Shown here: positions 1-6,580 of the stretch, one piece after another | Layout of the letters: every line of letters begins with the position of its first letter | How positions within the stretch are numbered: position 1 is the stretch's first letter | NCBI GenBank assembly: GCA_900546005.1 | Contig: URBJ01000086.1 | Span: 1 to 9,351 of the forward strand | Direction: 5' to 3' | Origin: an uncultured Alistipes sp. | Lineage (GTDB): Bacteria > Bacteroidota > Bacteroidia > Bacteroidales > Rikenellaceae | DNA length: 9,351 nt | Notes under the pieces: generated by a model | Databases searched by the model: none | Seen by the model: only the letters and a program-made list of their open reading frames with translations | Told to the model about the DNA's origin: nothing | Made by a program: the position numbers and the translations under genes

Positions 1-60
1 CGGGTAGGTCCTGAAGTTTGGGTGATCGGAAATCACAATTGGCCGGGAGTTGGAGAATGA
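1..60 (+). CDS. Possible 3' end of an upstream gene (partial)
   Basis: The frame beginning at base 1 is open for 19 codons and ends at TGA 58-60. The other two + frames meet stops within the first 15 bases. The peptide ends in ...WPGVGE and contains a Trp- and Gly-rich stretch (VWVIGNHNWPG) that I cannot assign to a family. It would be the C-terminus of a gene that starts left of the window. The opposite strand is also open here but shows no ATG start in that frame, so the + reading is preferred. The fragment is too short to prove coding, and it could be plain intergenic DNA. Confidence 0.25.
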   Translation, partial: RVGPEVWVIGNHNWPGVGE

Positions 61-152
61 AGTGTACGGTATTTTGTTTTTCTGATATAATTTTTCGTCG
101 TTTGAGCTTTCTGTTACGATATTTTCTCGTATTTTTGTAAAGCAGGCATCTG
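57..152 (+). pseudogene. Decayed partial copy of the small membrane-protein gene at 847-1083
   Basis: This gap aligns collinearly by eye with 883-985 inside the intact small membrane-protein gene. Bases 112-141 match 945-974 at 28 of 30 positions. Bases 77-100 match 911-934 at 19 of 24. The GAATGA at 55-60 and a GTACnGTAT block correspond to 881-895. Read in the parental frame, the relic gives FLI*FFV where the intact gene gives FMVLFYV. It then needs a 1-nt frameshift before giving VTIFSRIFVK against VMIFSPIFVK. The two mismatches in the best block both change the amino acid. An in-frame stop, small deletions and a frameshift mean it cannot make the protein. Further weak resemblance may continue past 152, but I cannot separate it from chance. 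The alternative is a shared regulatory sequence rather than a gene relic. Confidence 0.45.
108..137 (+). promoter_or_regulatory. Candidate Bacteroidota promoter for the TonB-domain gene
   Basis: TATTTTTG at 130-137 matches the Bacteroidota -7 consensus TAnnTTTG exactly. A weak -33 element, TTTC at 108-111, lies 18 nt upstream, close to the usual spacing. A perfect TTTG at 101-104 is also present but sits about 7 nt too far away. Transcription would start near 141-145 and give a leader of roughly 95-100 nt before the ATG at 241. The element lies inside the block that is nearly identical to 945-974. Confidence 0.45.
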
Positions 153-240
153 TATGATCTTAAGCTATTTTGAGTAAGGTCGACGATACGCATCTGTAAC
201 GAAACGATAGTGTGAAAATAAAGCATTAACAATCGAACCC

Positions 241-753
241 ATGAAGAAAAATCGACGAATAGCATGGCTTAGCCTCGGAGCAGCGTGTTTATTTAGCTGC
301 TTCCTTTGTTACGGCGAACAATTCCGTGGAATGAGTAGCGTCACCTCGGATTTCCTTTACACGGAAGGGAGTTGGGTAACAGTTGATCCGGTAGTTGCGG
401 CAGACAGCGTGAAAGACGAAGAAGAGGTGTTTATGTCGACAGAGCAACCTCCAGTGTATCCGGGAGGAATGGAAGCGATGATGAAGTACCTTAATGATAG
501 CATCGTCTATCCTGCAAAGGCAAAAGAGAAAGGTATTTCAGGTACGGTCGTGCTACAATTGACAATTGCTCGGACGGGTAAAATTACCGGAATAAGGGTG
601 GCGTACTCAGTGGACAGCACTTTGGATGCAGAGGCTGTTCGTGTGGTGTCCAAGATGCCAAACTGGCAACCCGCCAAGCAGAACGGTAAGAATGTTGCAG
701 TCTATTTCAGCTTACCGGTCCGTTTCGCGTTAGATTCGAAGCGTTCGGATTAA
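241..753 (+). CDS. Exported TonB C-terminal-domain protein (short, TonB-like)
   Basis: The 170-residue protein begins with a basic N-terminus (KKNRR) and one hydrophobic segment at residues 8-24. This is either a signal peptide or a membrane anchor, and L-F-S-C ending at Cys20 is an imperfect lipobox. Residues about 68-165 form a TonB C-terminal domain (TonB_C family) of the Bacteroidota type. Landmarks are PVYPGGMEAMM, the YP at 90-91, GTVVLQLTI, LDAEAVRVV and WQPAKQNGK. In classical TonB this domain contacts the TonB box of outer-membrane transporters. Here only about 40 residues link the anchor to the domain and there is no Pro-rich periplasmic spacer. No exbB or exbD is in the window, so it may not be an energy transducer for import. 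The ATG at 241 fits the signal segment. The gene has its own candidate promoter and terminator, so it is probably transcribed alone. The domain call is secure; the role is not. Confidence 0.85.
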   Translation: MKKNRRIAWLSLGAACLFSCFLCYGEQFRGMSSVTSDFLYTEGSWVTVDPVVAADSVKDEEEVFMSTEQPPVYPGGMEAMMKYLNDSIVYPAKAKEKGISGTVVLQLTIARTGKITGIRVAYSVDSTLDAEAVRVVSKMPNWQPAKQNGKNVAVYFSLPVRFALDSKRSD

Positions 754-768
754 AAATACTTTTACGTG

Positions 769-801
769 GCCCTGCTTAAAATATTTAAACAGGGCTTTCG
801 T
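769..801 (+). terminator. Rho-independent terminator after the TonB-domain gene
   Basis: GCCCTG at 769-774 pairs with CAGGGC at 790-795. After one C/A mismatch, TTAAA at 776-780 pairs with TTTAA at 784-788 around a 3-nt loop. A T-rich tail (TTTCGTTTC) follows. The hairpin starts 15 nt after the stop of the TonB-domain gene and separates it from the next gene set. Confidence 0.75.
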
Positions 802-846
802 TTCATAAGGAAAGAATAAGATCGTGTCTAAAAGTAAGTGAAAATT

Positions 847-1083
847 ATGCAACAGGAGGAAAAAGATCGCAGGCGCAAAAGAATGAGTACCGTATACTAC
901 ATTTTCGGCATTTTTATGGTATTATTTTACGTGGGGATGGCTTATGTTATGATATTTTCTCCTATTTTTGTAAAATCGATATCTGCTCCAATCCGTTATA
1001 GCATGGGGGTGCTCTTCCTTTTGTACGGCATTTTCAGAGGATACCGTCAGGTGAAGGATATGAAAAGCAACTTTGGAGATTGA
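847..1083 (+). CDS. Small two-TM membrane protein of unknown function
   Basis: The 78-residue protein has a very charged N-terminus (QQEEKDRRRKR, residues 2-12) and two hydrophobic segments at about residues 17-38 and 48-64, ending in the basic stretch YGIFRGYRQVK. This suggests an inner-membrane hairpin with both ends in the cytoplasm. I chose ATG 847. A GTG at 838 would add only three residues, and ATG 883 would remove the charged N-terminus. I recognise no named domain. It is probably co-transcribed with the PstS-like lipoprotein gene, whose ATG lies 23 nt after this stop, and perhaps with the TPR gene. That position suggests a role in the same envelope process. I see no convincing promoter between the preceding terminator and this gene. 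A degraded copy of the gene seems to lie at 57-152. Confidence 0.8.
   Translation: MQQEEKDRRRKRMSTVYYIFGIFMVLFYVGMAYVMIFSPIFVKSISAPIRYSMGVLFLLYGIFRGYRQVKDMKSNFGD
945..974 (+). repeat. Intragenic copy of a 30-bp imperfect direct repeat (other copy at 112-141)
   Basis: These 30 bases differ from 112-141 at only two positions (950 T against C, 962 C against G). Here they encode the end of the first membrane segment and the following turn of the small protein (VMIFSPIFVK). The block also contains TATTTTTG at 963-970, a perfect -7-type element. No -33 match lies at the usual distance upstream. It could be an internal promoter for the PstS-like gene 137 nt downstream, or simply a consequence of the Ile-Phe-Val codons. 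Confidence 0.7.
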
Positions 1084-1106
1084 ATAATATTGTGAGGTTA
1101 AACGAA

Positions 1107-2063
1107 ATGAAAACGAATCGATTGTTGAAAGGTATAGGCTTGGTTGTCATAGCCATGGCAGTGTGTTCATGTCATGGACGTCGCTCATCCGATAAGCATA
1201 CCGATACGGCGACTACGGGAGTAATCTCAATCAGTGCCGACGAGAGTTTTCGCGACATAATTCAGCAGGAGATCGACGTCTTTGAGAGTATTTACATTCA
1301 GGCCGGGATATTGCCTATCTTTACCGATGAGGTCGATGCCATAGATTTGTTGCTGAAAGACAGCGTGCGGTTGGCTATTACCTCGCGTAAATTGACCGAC
1401 GAGGAGAACAAGTATCTCGAGTCGAAAAAGTTTTTCCCGAAAGAGATAAAAATCGCAACGGATGGCATAGCCTTGATTGTCAATAAGCAGAATCCAGACT
1501 CGCTGATCTCGGTACCGGCACTAAAGAAGATTTTGACTGGAGAGGTGACTCGTTGGGATCAGCTCGATGCTCACTCTCGATTGGGTGAGTTGGTGTTTGT
1601 GTTCGATCATACGAATTCCAGTACGGTCCGTTTTGCGGTCGATTCTATTTGCCGAGGGGATTCGCTGAAGGGTAACTTGAGCGCCCTGAAAACCAATGCA
1701 GCCGTTATAGACTATGTCGAGAAGACTCCGAATGCAATTGGCGTGATCGGAGTATCGTGGGTCGGAGACAAAAGCGATTCGACGCAACTCTCTTTCTCAG
1801 ACCGGGTAACGGTCATGTCGGTGTCGAAGGATGAGGTTGCTACCGCACAGAATAGTTATAAACCCTATCAGGCATATATTGCTTTGGGACAGTATCCGTT
1901 GGTTCGTGAGATTTATGCGGTGCTTACCGATCCGCGAAGCGGTTTGGCTTCGGGATTTGCTACGTTCCTTGCCTCCGACCGTGGTCAACGCATCATATTG
2001 CGTTCGGGGGTTGTCCCGGCTACGCAGAATGTGCGAATCGTGAATGTGAAAGATACGTGGTAG
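1107..2063 (+). CDS. PstS-like substrate-binding lipoprotein
   Basis: This 318-residue protein resembles the PBP-like (PstS) family of periplasmic phosphate-binding proteins. Residues 1-22 form a lipoprotein signal ending in V-C-S-C, with Cys22 (or Cys20) as the likely lipidated residue. Family landmarks are ISADESF (41-47), a LAITSR stretch (89-94), the core DGIALIVNKQNP (119-130), LTGEVTRWDQLD (143-154), TNSSTVRF (169-176) in place of the anion-binding SGT loop, and AIGVIGVSW (210-218). The chosen ATG 1107 begins a clean signal peptide; an upstream in-frame TTG at 1080 overlaps the previous stop and would put polar residues in front of it. No pstC, pstA, pstB or phoU is nearby. The neighbours are a small membrane protein and a TPR protein, an arrangement recurrent in Bacteroidota, so a role in sensing or envelope function is as likely as phosphate import. 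The fold assignment is firm; the ligand is inferred. Confidence 0.85.
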   Translation: MKTNRLLKGIGLVVIAMAVCSCHGRRSSDKHTDTATTGVISISADESFRDIIQQEIDVFESIYIQAGILPIFTDEVDAIDLLLKDSVRLAITSRKLTDEENKYLESKKFFPKEIKIATDGIALIVNKQNPDSLISVPALKKILTGEVTRWDQLDAHSRLGELVFVFDHTNSSTVRFAVDSICRGDSLKGNLSALKTNAAVIDYVEKTPNAIGVIGVSWVGDKSDSTQLSFSDRVTVMSVSKDEVATAQNSYKPYQAYIALGQYPLVREIYAVLTDPRSGLASGFATFLASDRGQRIILRSGVVPATQNVRIVNVKDTW

Positions 2064-2095
2064 AAAATACATAACTTAATAACTGTGAATATAAA

Positions 2096-3733
2096 ATGAA
2101 AGTAAAATTTGGAATTTTGTCCTTGGCGTTGAGCGTTGGTACTGTGACGCTTTTTGCGGACGACAATACGAAAGGAATCGATTTTTATCGGGTCGGAATG
2201 CTCGATGAGGCAAAGGCCGTCTTATTGGCGAATTTGCAAAATGATAAGGTAGACAAGGCTGAGACTTGTTATTACCTAGGAGAAGTCTATTCAGACTTGA
2301 ACATGAAAGATTCGGCAGCATATTATTATAAAGAGGGTCTTGTTGCGGATCCAGACTATGTTTTCAACTCGATCGGAGAATTGAAACTGGGATTGAAAGA
2401 GAATCCGAACCAAGACAGTGCATTCGATGGTTTTTTTACCGGGAAGAACAAGAAGAATCCGTTGATATATATAGCAGTGGCACGCGCCTATCTGCCCGTG
2501 TCGATCGATAAGGCAAAAGAGTATATGGAAAAGGCTCGTCCTTACGGCACCAAATCTCCGGACTTCTTCGTCCTCGAGGGTGATATTCTCGCGGCACAGA
2601 AAAAAATCGGTGAGGCTGCAAGTTGCTACGAAATGGCCACAACAATCGACCCCGAGTGCAAAGAGGCCTATTTCAAATATGCCAAGATCTATACCAAGGT
2701 CAATCCCCAATTCGCTATCGATAAGCTGAATCAGTTGCTTCAACTCGATCCCGACTATACGATCGTTTACAGCGAATTGGCAGATGTTTACTACAAAAAT
2801 GAGCGTTTCACAGAGGCTGCCGAAGCCTTTTCGAAATATGTGGATCCGGAAAATTCGAGCTTGAACGATTTGGCCCGTTATGCGACGATCCTCTATTTGA
2901 GTAAAAAGTATGACGAGGTAGAGGGTATCGTAAGCAAGGTGTTGGAACGTGCTCCGCAGAGTACGGCACTCCGTCGTTTGAACATGTACATCAATTACGA
3001 CAAGGGAGATTACAAGACAAGTTACGCATTGGCTCAGGAGTTGATGAATAATGGCGATACCTCTCGTCTGATTTCGCGTGACTACCTTTACTATGCCCAG
3101 ATTCTGGCTAAAAACGACAAGCACGAAGAGGCAATTGCCGCTTACAACAAAGTGCTGCAGATGGATACCTCAAAACAGGAGATTCTGCGTGATTTGGCCG
3201 AAGAGTATAATTCGGTGGGTCAATACGACAATGCTATTGCAACATACAAGAAGTTTATTGATAACGGTGAGGATGTGAAATTGTCTGATCGTCTGTCATT
3301 GGGCAAAATCTATTATGCAGCCGGAACGACCCTGCGTACAAATGCGGGAGCCGGTCCGATGGCTGAGGCTGATTCGGTTAAGATGATCGAATACCTGAAA
3401 GGTGCGGATGGTGAGTTTGCCTATATCGTGGAGAAATTGCCCGAAAACGTGACGGGTATGTTGTGGAGAGGCCGTGCAAATATCGCAATGGATGATCCCG
3501 AAAATCCGGTGGGCTTGGCCAAACCCTATTACGAGCAGGCGATTGCCCTGATGGAGAAAGAACCCAGCAAGTATCTTTCATCTTTGAAAGAGGCCTATCA
3601 TTATATGGGTGTTTACTTCATTAAAAAAGAGGATTATCCGTCGGCTATGACCTACTGGCAAAAACTGTTGCAGATCGATCCTCAGAATGCCGATGCGCAA
3701 CGGTTGACTGAAGCTCTGAAAGAGTATATTTAA
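2096..3733 (+). CDS. Exported tetratricopeptide-repeat (TPR) protein
   Basis: The 545-residue protein has an N-terminal signal peptide (residues 1-21, likely cleaved after LFA before DDNTK). The rest is helical, with several TPR units. Clear ones lie near residues 33-88 (ending GLVADPDY), 155-222 (AASCYEMATTIDPE; AIDKLNQLLQLDPDY), 225-250 (YSELADVYYKNERFTEAAEAF), 263-289, 330-390 (EAIAAYNKVLQMD; YNSVGQYDNAIATYKKF) and 499-532 (AYHYMGVYFIKKEDYPSAMTYWQKLLQIDP). Such proteins act as interaction scaffolds, and this one would work in the periplasm. It begins 32 nt after the PstS-like gene with no promoter in between, so the two are probably on one transcript, which ends at the strong terminator downstream. 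The partner is unknown. The start is supported by the signal peptide, and no other Met lies upstream in frame. Confidence 0.87.
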   Translation: MKVKFGILSLALSVGTVTLFADDNTKGIDFYRVGMLDEAKAVLLANLQNDKVDKAETCYYLGEVYSDLNMKDSAAYYYKEGLVADPDYVFNSIGELKLGLKENPNQDSAFDGFFTGKNKKNPLIYIAVARAYLPVSIDKAKEYMEKARPYGTKSPDFFVLEGDILAAQKKIGEAASCYEMATTIDPECKEAYFKYAKIYTKVNPQFAIDKLNQLLQLDPDYTIVYSELADVYYKNERFTEAAEAFSKYVDPENSSLNDLARYATILYLSKKYDEVEGIVSKVLERAPQSTALRRLNMYINYDKGDYKTSYALAQELMNNGDTSRLISRDYLYYAQILAKNDKHEEAIAAYNKVLQMDTSKQEILRDLAEEYNSVGQYDNAIATYKKFIDNGEDVKLSDRLSLGKIYYAAGTTLRTNAGAGPMAEADSVKMIEYLKGADGEFAYIVEKLPENVTGMLWRGRANIAMDDPENPVGLAKPYYEQAIALMEKEPSKYLSSLKEAYHYMGVYFIKKEDYPSAMTYWQKLLQIDPQNADAQRLTEALKEYI

Positions 3734-3761
3734 CGATATATTCCGTTTTATACGGGTAAGG

Positions 3762-3799
3762 AAAAATCTGGTCGCAAATTCTGCGGCCAGATTTTTTTT
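3762..3799 (+). terminator. Strong Rho-independent terminator after the TPR gene
   Basis: The left arm 3762-3776 (AAAAATCTGGTCGCA) pairs over 15 positions with the right arm 3782-3796 (TGCGGCCAGATTTTT), with one G:U pair and a 5-nt loop (AATTC). It is followed by an eight-base T run, 3792-3799. The A run at the left arm would provide a T tract on the opposite strand, so the element could work in both directions. It insulates the nuo operon from readthrough. Confidence 0.92.
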
Positions 3800-3905
3800 G
3801 TTGGTGTGTGTTTTTAAGAGGTTTATACTTAGTTAATTATACTGAATAAGAGTCGCGTTGTACGTAAAAACGGACAAAAAAAAGAATAAAAAAAGAGATA
3901 TAATT

Positions 3906-3934
3906 TTTCTCTTGATAAAAATGAGCTATTTTTG
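3906..3934 (+). promoter_or_regulatory. Candidate promoter of the nuo operon
   Basis: TATTTTTG at 3927-3934 is an exact TAnnTTTG -7 element. A -33-like TTTC at 3906-3909 lies 17 nt upstream. The predicted start near 3938-3942 gives a leader of about 75 nt before the nuoA ATG at 4015. The region just upstream (3873-3900) is very A-rich, which is common at active promoters in this phylum. The gap 3800-4014 holds no gene I can support. A 6-bp inverted repeat (AAGAGA/TCTCTT, 3893-3898 and 3908-3913) overlaps the -33 region and may or may not be an operator. Confidence 0.6.
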
Positions 3935-4014
3935 TACCGTTTTTTCAGTTGCCGAAAGTCTGTAAATGGGTTTTGTGACGTTTGGAGGCATTCGGCGTTG
4001 TCAAAAGAAGGATT

Positions 4015-4365
4015 ATGAATCTGACGTTGTTATTGGTCGTTATCCTTACGGCCATCTTTCTTGTGGTCGCAGCACTCGGGCTCGACAAATTGCTTTCGCC
4101 GAGATCTTTTAACAAACAAAAGGGCGAGCCGTATGAATGCGGTATCCCGACACGTGGAAAATCATGGATGCAGTTCCGTGTGGGGTACTATCTGTTCGCC
4201 ATCCTGTTCCTGATCTTCGACGTGGAGGCAATGTTCATGTTTCCGTGGGCGGTAATTGTCCGTGAAGTGGGCGTTGCCGGTCTGGTCAATATTCTTTTCT
4301 TTATGGTGATCCTCGTGCTGGGATTGGCCTACGCTTGGAAAAAAGGTGCTTTGGAATGGAAATAA
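4015..4365 (+). CDS. nuoA: NADH-quinone oxidoreductase subunit A (NuoA)
   Basis: NuoA is a membrane subunit of respiratory complex I, near the quinone chamber and the junction of the peripheral and membrane arms. The 116-residue protein has three TM segments (about 3-23, 56-79 and 86-108). The conserved loop has EPYECG (38-43), with the loop Cys at 42, and TM2 carries the acidic FDVEAMF (68-74) with Asp69 and Glu71. The length is usual for the family. ATG 4015 is preceded by an AAGAAGG purine run and yields the expected N-terminal TM helix; an in-frame TTG at 3982 would add 11 residues unlike the family. It is the first gene of the operon, and its last 10 nt overlap nuoB. Confidence 0.96.
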   Translation: MNLTLLLVVILTAIFLVVAALGLDKLLSPRSFNKQKGEPYECGIPTRGKSWMQFRVGYYLFAILFLIFDVEAMFMFPWAVIVREVGVAGLVNILFFMVILVLGLAYAWKKGALEWK

Positions 4366-4937
4366 AAGGAGTCAACATCAAATCGATGAAATACGATGCA
4401 TTCAACGATAATGAATACATCGAACAACTCAGAGCCGGCGGAGTCAACGTCATTGTCGGTAAATTGGATCAGTTGATCAACTGGGGTCGGTCGAATTCGG
4501 TCTGGCCCCTTACGTTCGCTACCAGCTGCTGTGGTATCGAATTCATGGCGGTGGGTGCCGCCCGCTACGATTTTGCCCGGTTCGGGTTTGAAGTAACCCG
4601 TGCCAGCCCGCGTCAGGCCGATGTGATTGTCGTGGCCGGTACGATCGTGCATAAAATGGCACCCGTTCTCAAACGTCTGTACGATCAGATGGCCGAACCC
4701 AAATACGTTATCGCGATGGGCGGTTGCTCCATTTCAGGAGGTCCGTTCAAGGGATCCTATCACGTGTTGCAGGGGGTTGACAAGATTATTCCGGTGGATG
4801 TGTATGTGCCGGGATGTCCGCCCCGTCCTGAGGCCCTGTTGTACGGCATGATGCAGTTGCAACGAAAAATTAAAGCAGAACGCTATTTCGGCGTGGTGAA
4901 CAGAAAAGAAAAGAAAGAATCCGCAGATAATGAATAA
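4356..4937 (+). CDS. nuoB: NADH-quinone oxidoreductase subunit B (NuoB)
   Basis: NuoB holds the terminal [4Fe-4S] cluster N2, which passes electrons to quinone at the base of the complex I peripheral arm. With ATG 4356 the protein has 193 residues. All four N2 ligands are visible: the tandem cysteines of TSCCG (58 and 59), Cys124 in MGGCS and Cys154 in [19 protein letters not shown] and SPRQADV between them are family-typical. The start overlaps the end of nuoA by 10 nt; TTG 4335 or ATG 4386 are less likely alternatives. The 3' end overlaps nuoCD by 8 nt, which suggests translational coupling. The C-terminal tail after about residue 175 is charged and low in complexity ([12 protein letters not shown]). 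Confidence 0.97.
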   Translation: MEIKGVNIKSMKYDAFNDNEYIEQLRAGGVNVIVGKLDQLINWGRSNSVWPLTFATSCCGIEFMAVGAARYDFARFGFEVTRASPRQADVIVVAGTIVHKMAPVLKRLYDQMAEPKYVIAMGGCSISGGPFKGSYHVLQGVDKIIPVDVYVPGCPPRPEALLYGMMQLQRKIKAERYFGVVNRKEKKESADNE

Positions 4938-6555
4938 GATTAAAGATAAGTTAGCGCTTATGGCTCCGTCGGCCGTATTTGCCGAGGGGGAGCCGTTGAC
5001 GGTGACCGTTCCTGCCGGAGAGTTTTATGCCGTAGCCAAGAGCCTGCGGGATGATCCGGAGATGCGGTTCGATTTTCTGGTCTGCATGACCGGAATGGAT
5101 TGGGGCGAGACTTTAGGAGTCGTTTATCACCTGCGTTCTACGGAGTTCGGACACGAGATCGTGTTGCGGACCGAGACTTCGGACCGCGAAAATCCCGAGT
5201 TGCAGAGTGTCTGCGATCTGTGGGAAGCGGCCCATCTGAATGAACGTGAGGTGTACGATTTTTACGGGATCCGTTTTATCGGTAATCCCGATATGCGTCG
5301 TCTCTATTTGCGGAACGATTGGGTCGGATACCCTTTCCGCAAGGATTATGATGCCTCGCCGGAGATCAATCCCGTACGGTTAGAGAGCGATGAGTCGCTC
5401 GATGTGGTGCCGGGATTGCAGGAGGAGAATGGCAAAATCGAAGAGACGGAGAGTGTCTTGTTCGATGACTCGGAATATGTGGTCAATATAGGCCCCCAGC
5501 ACCCCGCAACGCACGGGGTGCTCCGTTTCAGGGTGTCGCTCGAGGGTGAGATTGTCAAGAAGGTCGATGTGAACTGCGGATACATCCATCGGGGTATCGA
5601 GAAGATGTGTGAGAGTTTGACCTATCCTCAGACGTTGGCCTTGACCGATCGGTTGGATTATCTTGCCGCACATCAGAACCGTCATGCGCTCTGTATGTGT
5701 ATCGAAAAGGCGATGGGCATCGAGGTTCCCGAACGGGCGCTGTACATCCGTACGATTATGGATGAGTTGAACCGCTTGTCGTCGCACCTGCTGTTCTGGT
5801 CGACACTGTGTATGGACCTCGGAGCGCTGACCGCCTTTTTCTACGGATTCCGCGATCGTGAAAAGGTGCTCGACATGATGGAGGAGACCACCGGTGGCCG
5901 TCTGATCCAGAACTACAACGTGATCGGAGGAGTTATGGCCGACATCCATCCCAATTTGGTCAAACGTGTGAAGGAATTTATAACCTATCTTCCTCCGATG
6001 CTCGAAGAGTATGACGAAGTGTTCACCGGAAATGTCATCGCGCAGCAGCGTATGAAAGGAATCGGAGTGTTGACCAAGGAGGATGCGATCTCGTATGGTG
6101 TTACGGGACCTTCGGGCCGTGCTTCAGGGTGGCATTGCGATGTGCGTAAGTTGAAACCCTACGGCGTGTACGACAAGGTCGATTTCAAAGAGATCATCCG
6201 TACGGGCGGCGATACGTTCGACCGTTATTTGGTGCGTGTCGACGAGATTCGCGAGTCACTCCATATCCTCGAGCAGCTGATCGATAACGTTCCCGCCGGA
6301 GACTATGCCGTGAAGACCAAACCGATCATCCGTCTGCCGGAAGGTCAGTTCTTCAGCAGCGTAGAGGCGAGCCGTGGAGAATTCGGCGTATATATCGAAA
6401 GCCGGGGCGATAAGTATCCCTATCGTATGAAGTTCCGCTCACCGTGTTTGCCGTTGGTTTCGGTGGTAGACCATTTGAGCCGGGGGTACAAGATTGCCGA
6501 CTTGATTGCAATCGGCGGTTCGCTCGACTATGTTGTTCCCGATGTCGACAGATAA
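4930..6555 (+). CDS. nuoCD: Fused NADH-quinone oxidoreductase subunits C and D (NuoCD)
   Basis: A single 541-residue chain joins two complex I subunits. Residues about 1-140 are NuoC (30-kDa type), with [13 protein letters not shown] (104-116), DMRRLYL and the closing YPFRKDY. A polar, acidic linker of about 35 residues (141-177) leads to NuoD (49-kDa type), which runs to the C-terminal DVDR. NuoD forms the quinone site with NuoB. The GPQHPATHG loop (188-196) supplies His195, and RLDY supplies Tyr244. By alignment with the Thermus subunit these are the equivalents of its quinone-contacting His38 and Tyr87. [22 protein letters not shown] and [11 protein letters not shown] are also conserved. 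The fusion also occurs in E. coli and is usual in Bacteroidota. The start overlaps nuoB by 8 nt. The next gene is nuoH, with no nuoE, nuoF or nuoG between them. Confidence 0.97.
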   Translation: MNKIKDKLALMAPSAVFAEGEPLTVTVPAGEFYAVAKSLRDDPEMRFDFLVCMTGMDWGETLGVVYHLRSTEFGHEIVLRTETSDRENPELQSVCDLWEAAHLNEREVYDFYGIRFIGNPDMRRLYLRNDWVGYPFRKDYDASPEINPVRLESDESLDVVPGLQEENGKIEETESVLFDDSEYVVNIGPQHPATHGVLRFRVSLEGEIVKKVDVNCGYIHRGIEKMCESLTYPQTLALTDRLDYLAAHQNRHALCMCIEKAMGIEVPERALYIRTIMDELNRLSSHLLFWSTLCMDLGALTAFFYGFRDREKVLDMMEETTGGRLIQNYNVIGGVMADIHPNLVKRVKEFITYLPPMLEEYDEVFTGNVIAQQRMKGIGVLTKEDAISYGVTGPSGRASGWHCDVRKLKPYGVYDKVDFKEIIRTGGDTFDRYLVRVDEIRESLHILEQLIDNVPAGDYAVKTKPIIRLPEGQFFSSVEASRGEFGVYIESRGDKYPYRMKFRSPCLPLVSVVDHLSRGYKIADLIAIGGSLDYVVPDVDR

Positions 6556-6580
6556 ATCATTAAAATAATAGAAAACGATT

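Noticed and set aside
84..96. A 13-mer GATATAATTTTTC shared with 3897-3909 upstream of nuoA
   Set aside because: A 13-base AT-rich match is expected by chance in a window of this size, and its distance to the -7 element differs (46 against 30 nt), so it is not a shared operator.
57..140. A 27-codon ORF starting at ATG 57
   Set aside because: It reads across the frameshift of the putative relic and gives an unrecognised, Phe- and Leu-rich peptide. It is better explained as a by-product of the decayed gene copy.
1080..1106. TTG 1080 as the start of the PstS-like gene
   Set aside because: It overlaps the preceding stop and would place a polar stretch ahead of an otherwise standard lipoprotein signal that begins at ATG 1107.
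2291..3124. Long open frame (277 codons) antisense to the TPR gene
   Set aside because: It lies wholly opposite a well-supported TPR gene, its translation is rich in Ile, Cys and His without any domain, and it has no promoter or neighbour context. It is a codon-usage shadow.
3734..3760. Small CCGT/ACGG hairpin just after the TPR stop
   Set aside because: A 4-bp stem is too weak to call, and the strong terminator directly after it accounts for transcript ending.
3984..3988. GGAGG run as a ribosome binding site for nuoA
   Set aside because: It lies 26 nt before the nuoA ATG, too far to serve it, and there is no plausible in-frame start at the right distance. Bacteroidota generally do not depend on such sites.
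5380..5949. Open frame of 189 codons antisense to nuoCD
   Set aside because: It is fully inside the conserved NuoD coding region and has no recognisable domain or start signal.
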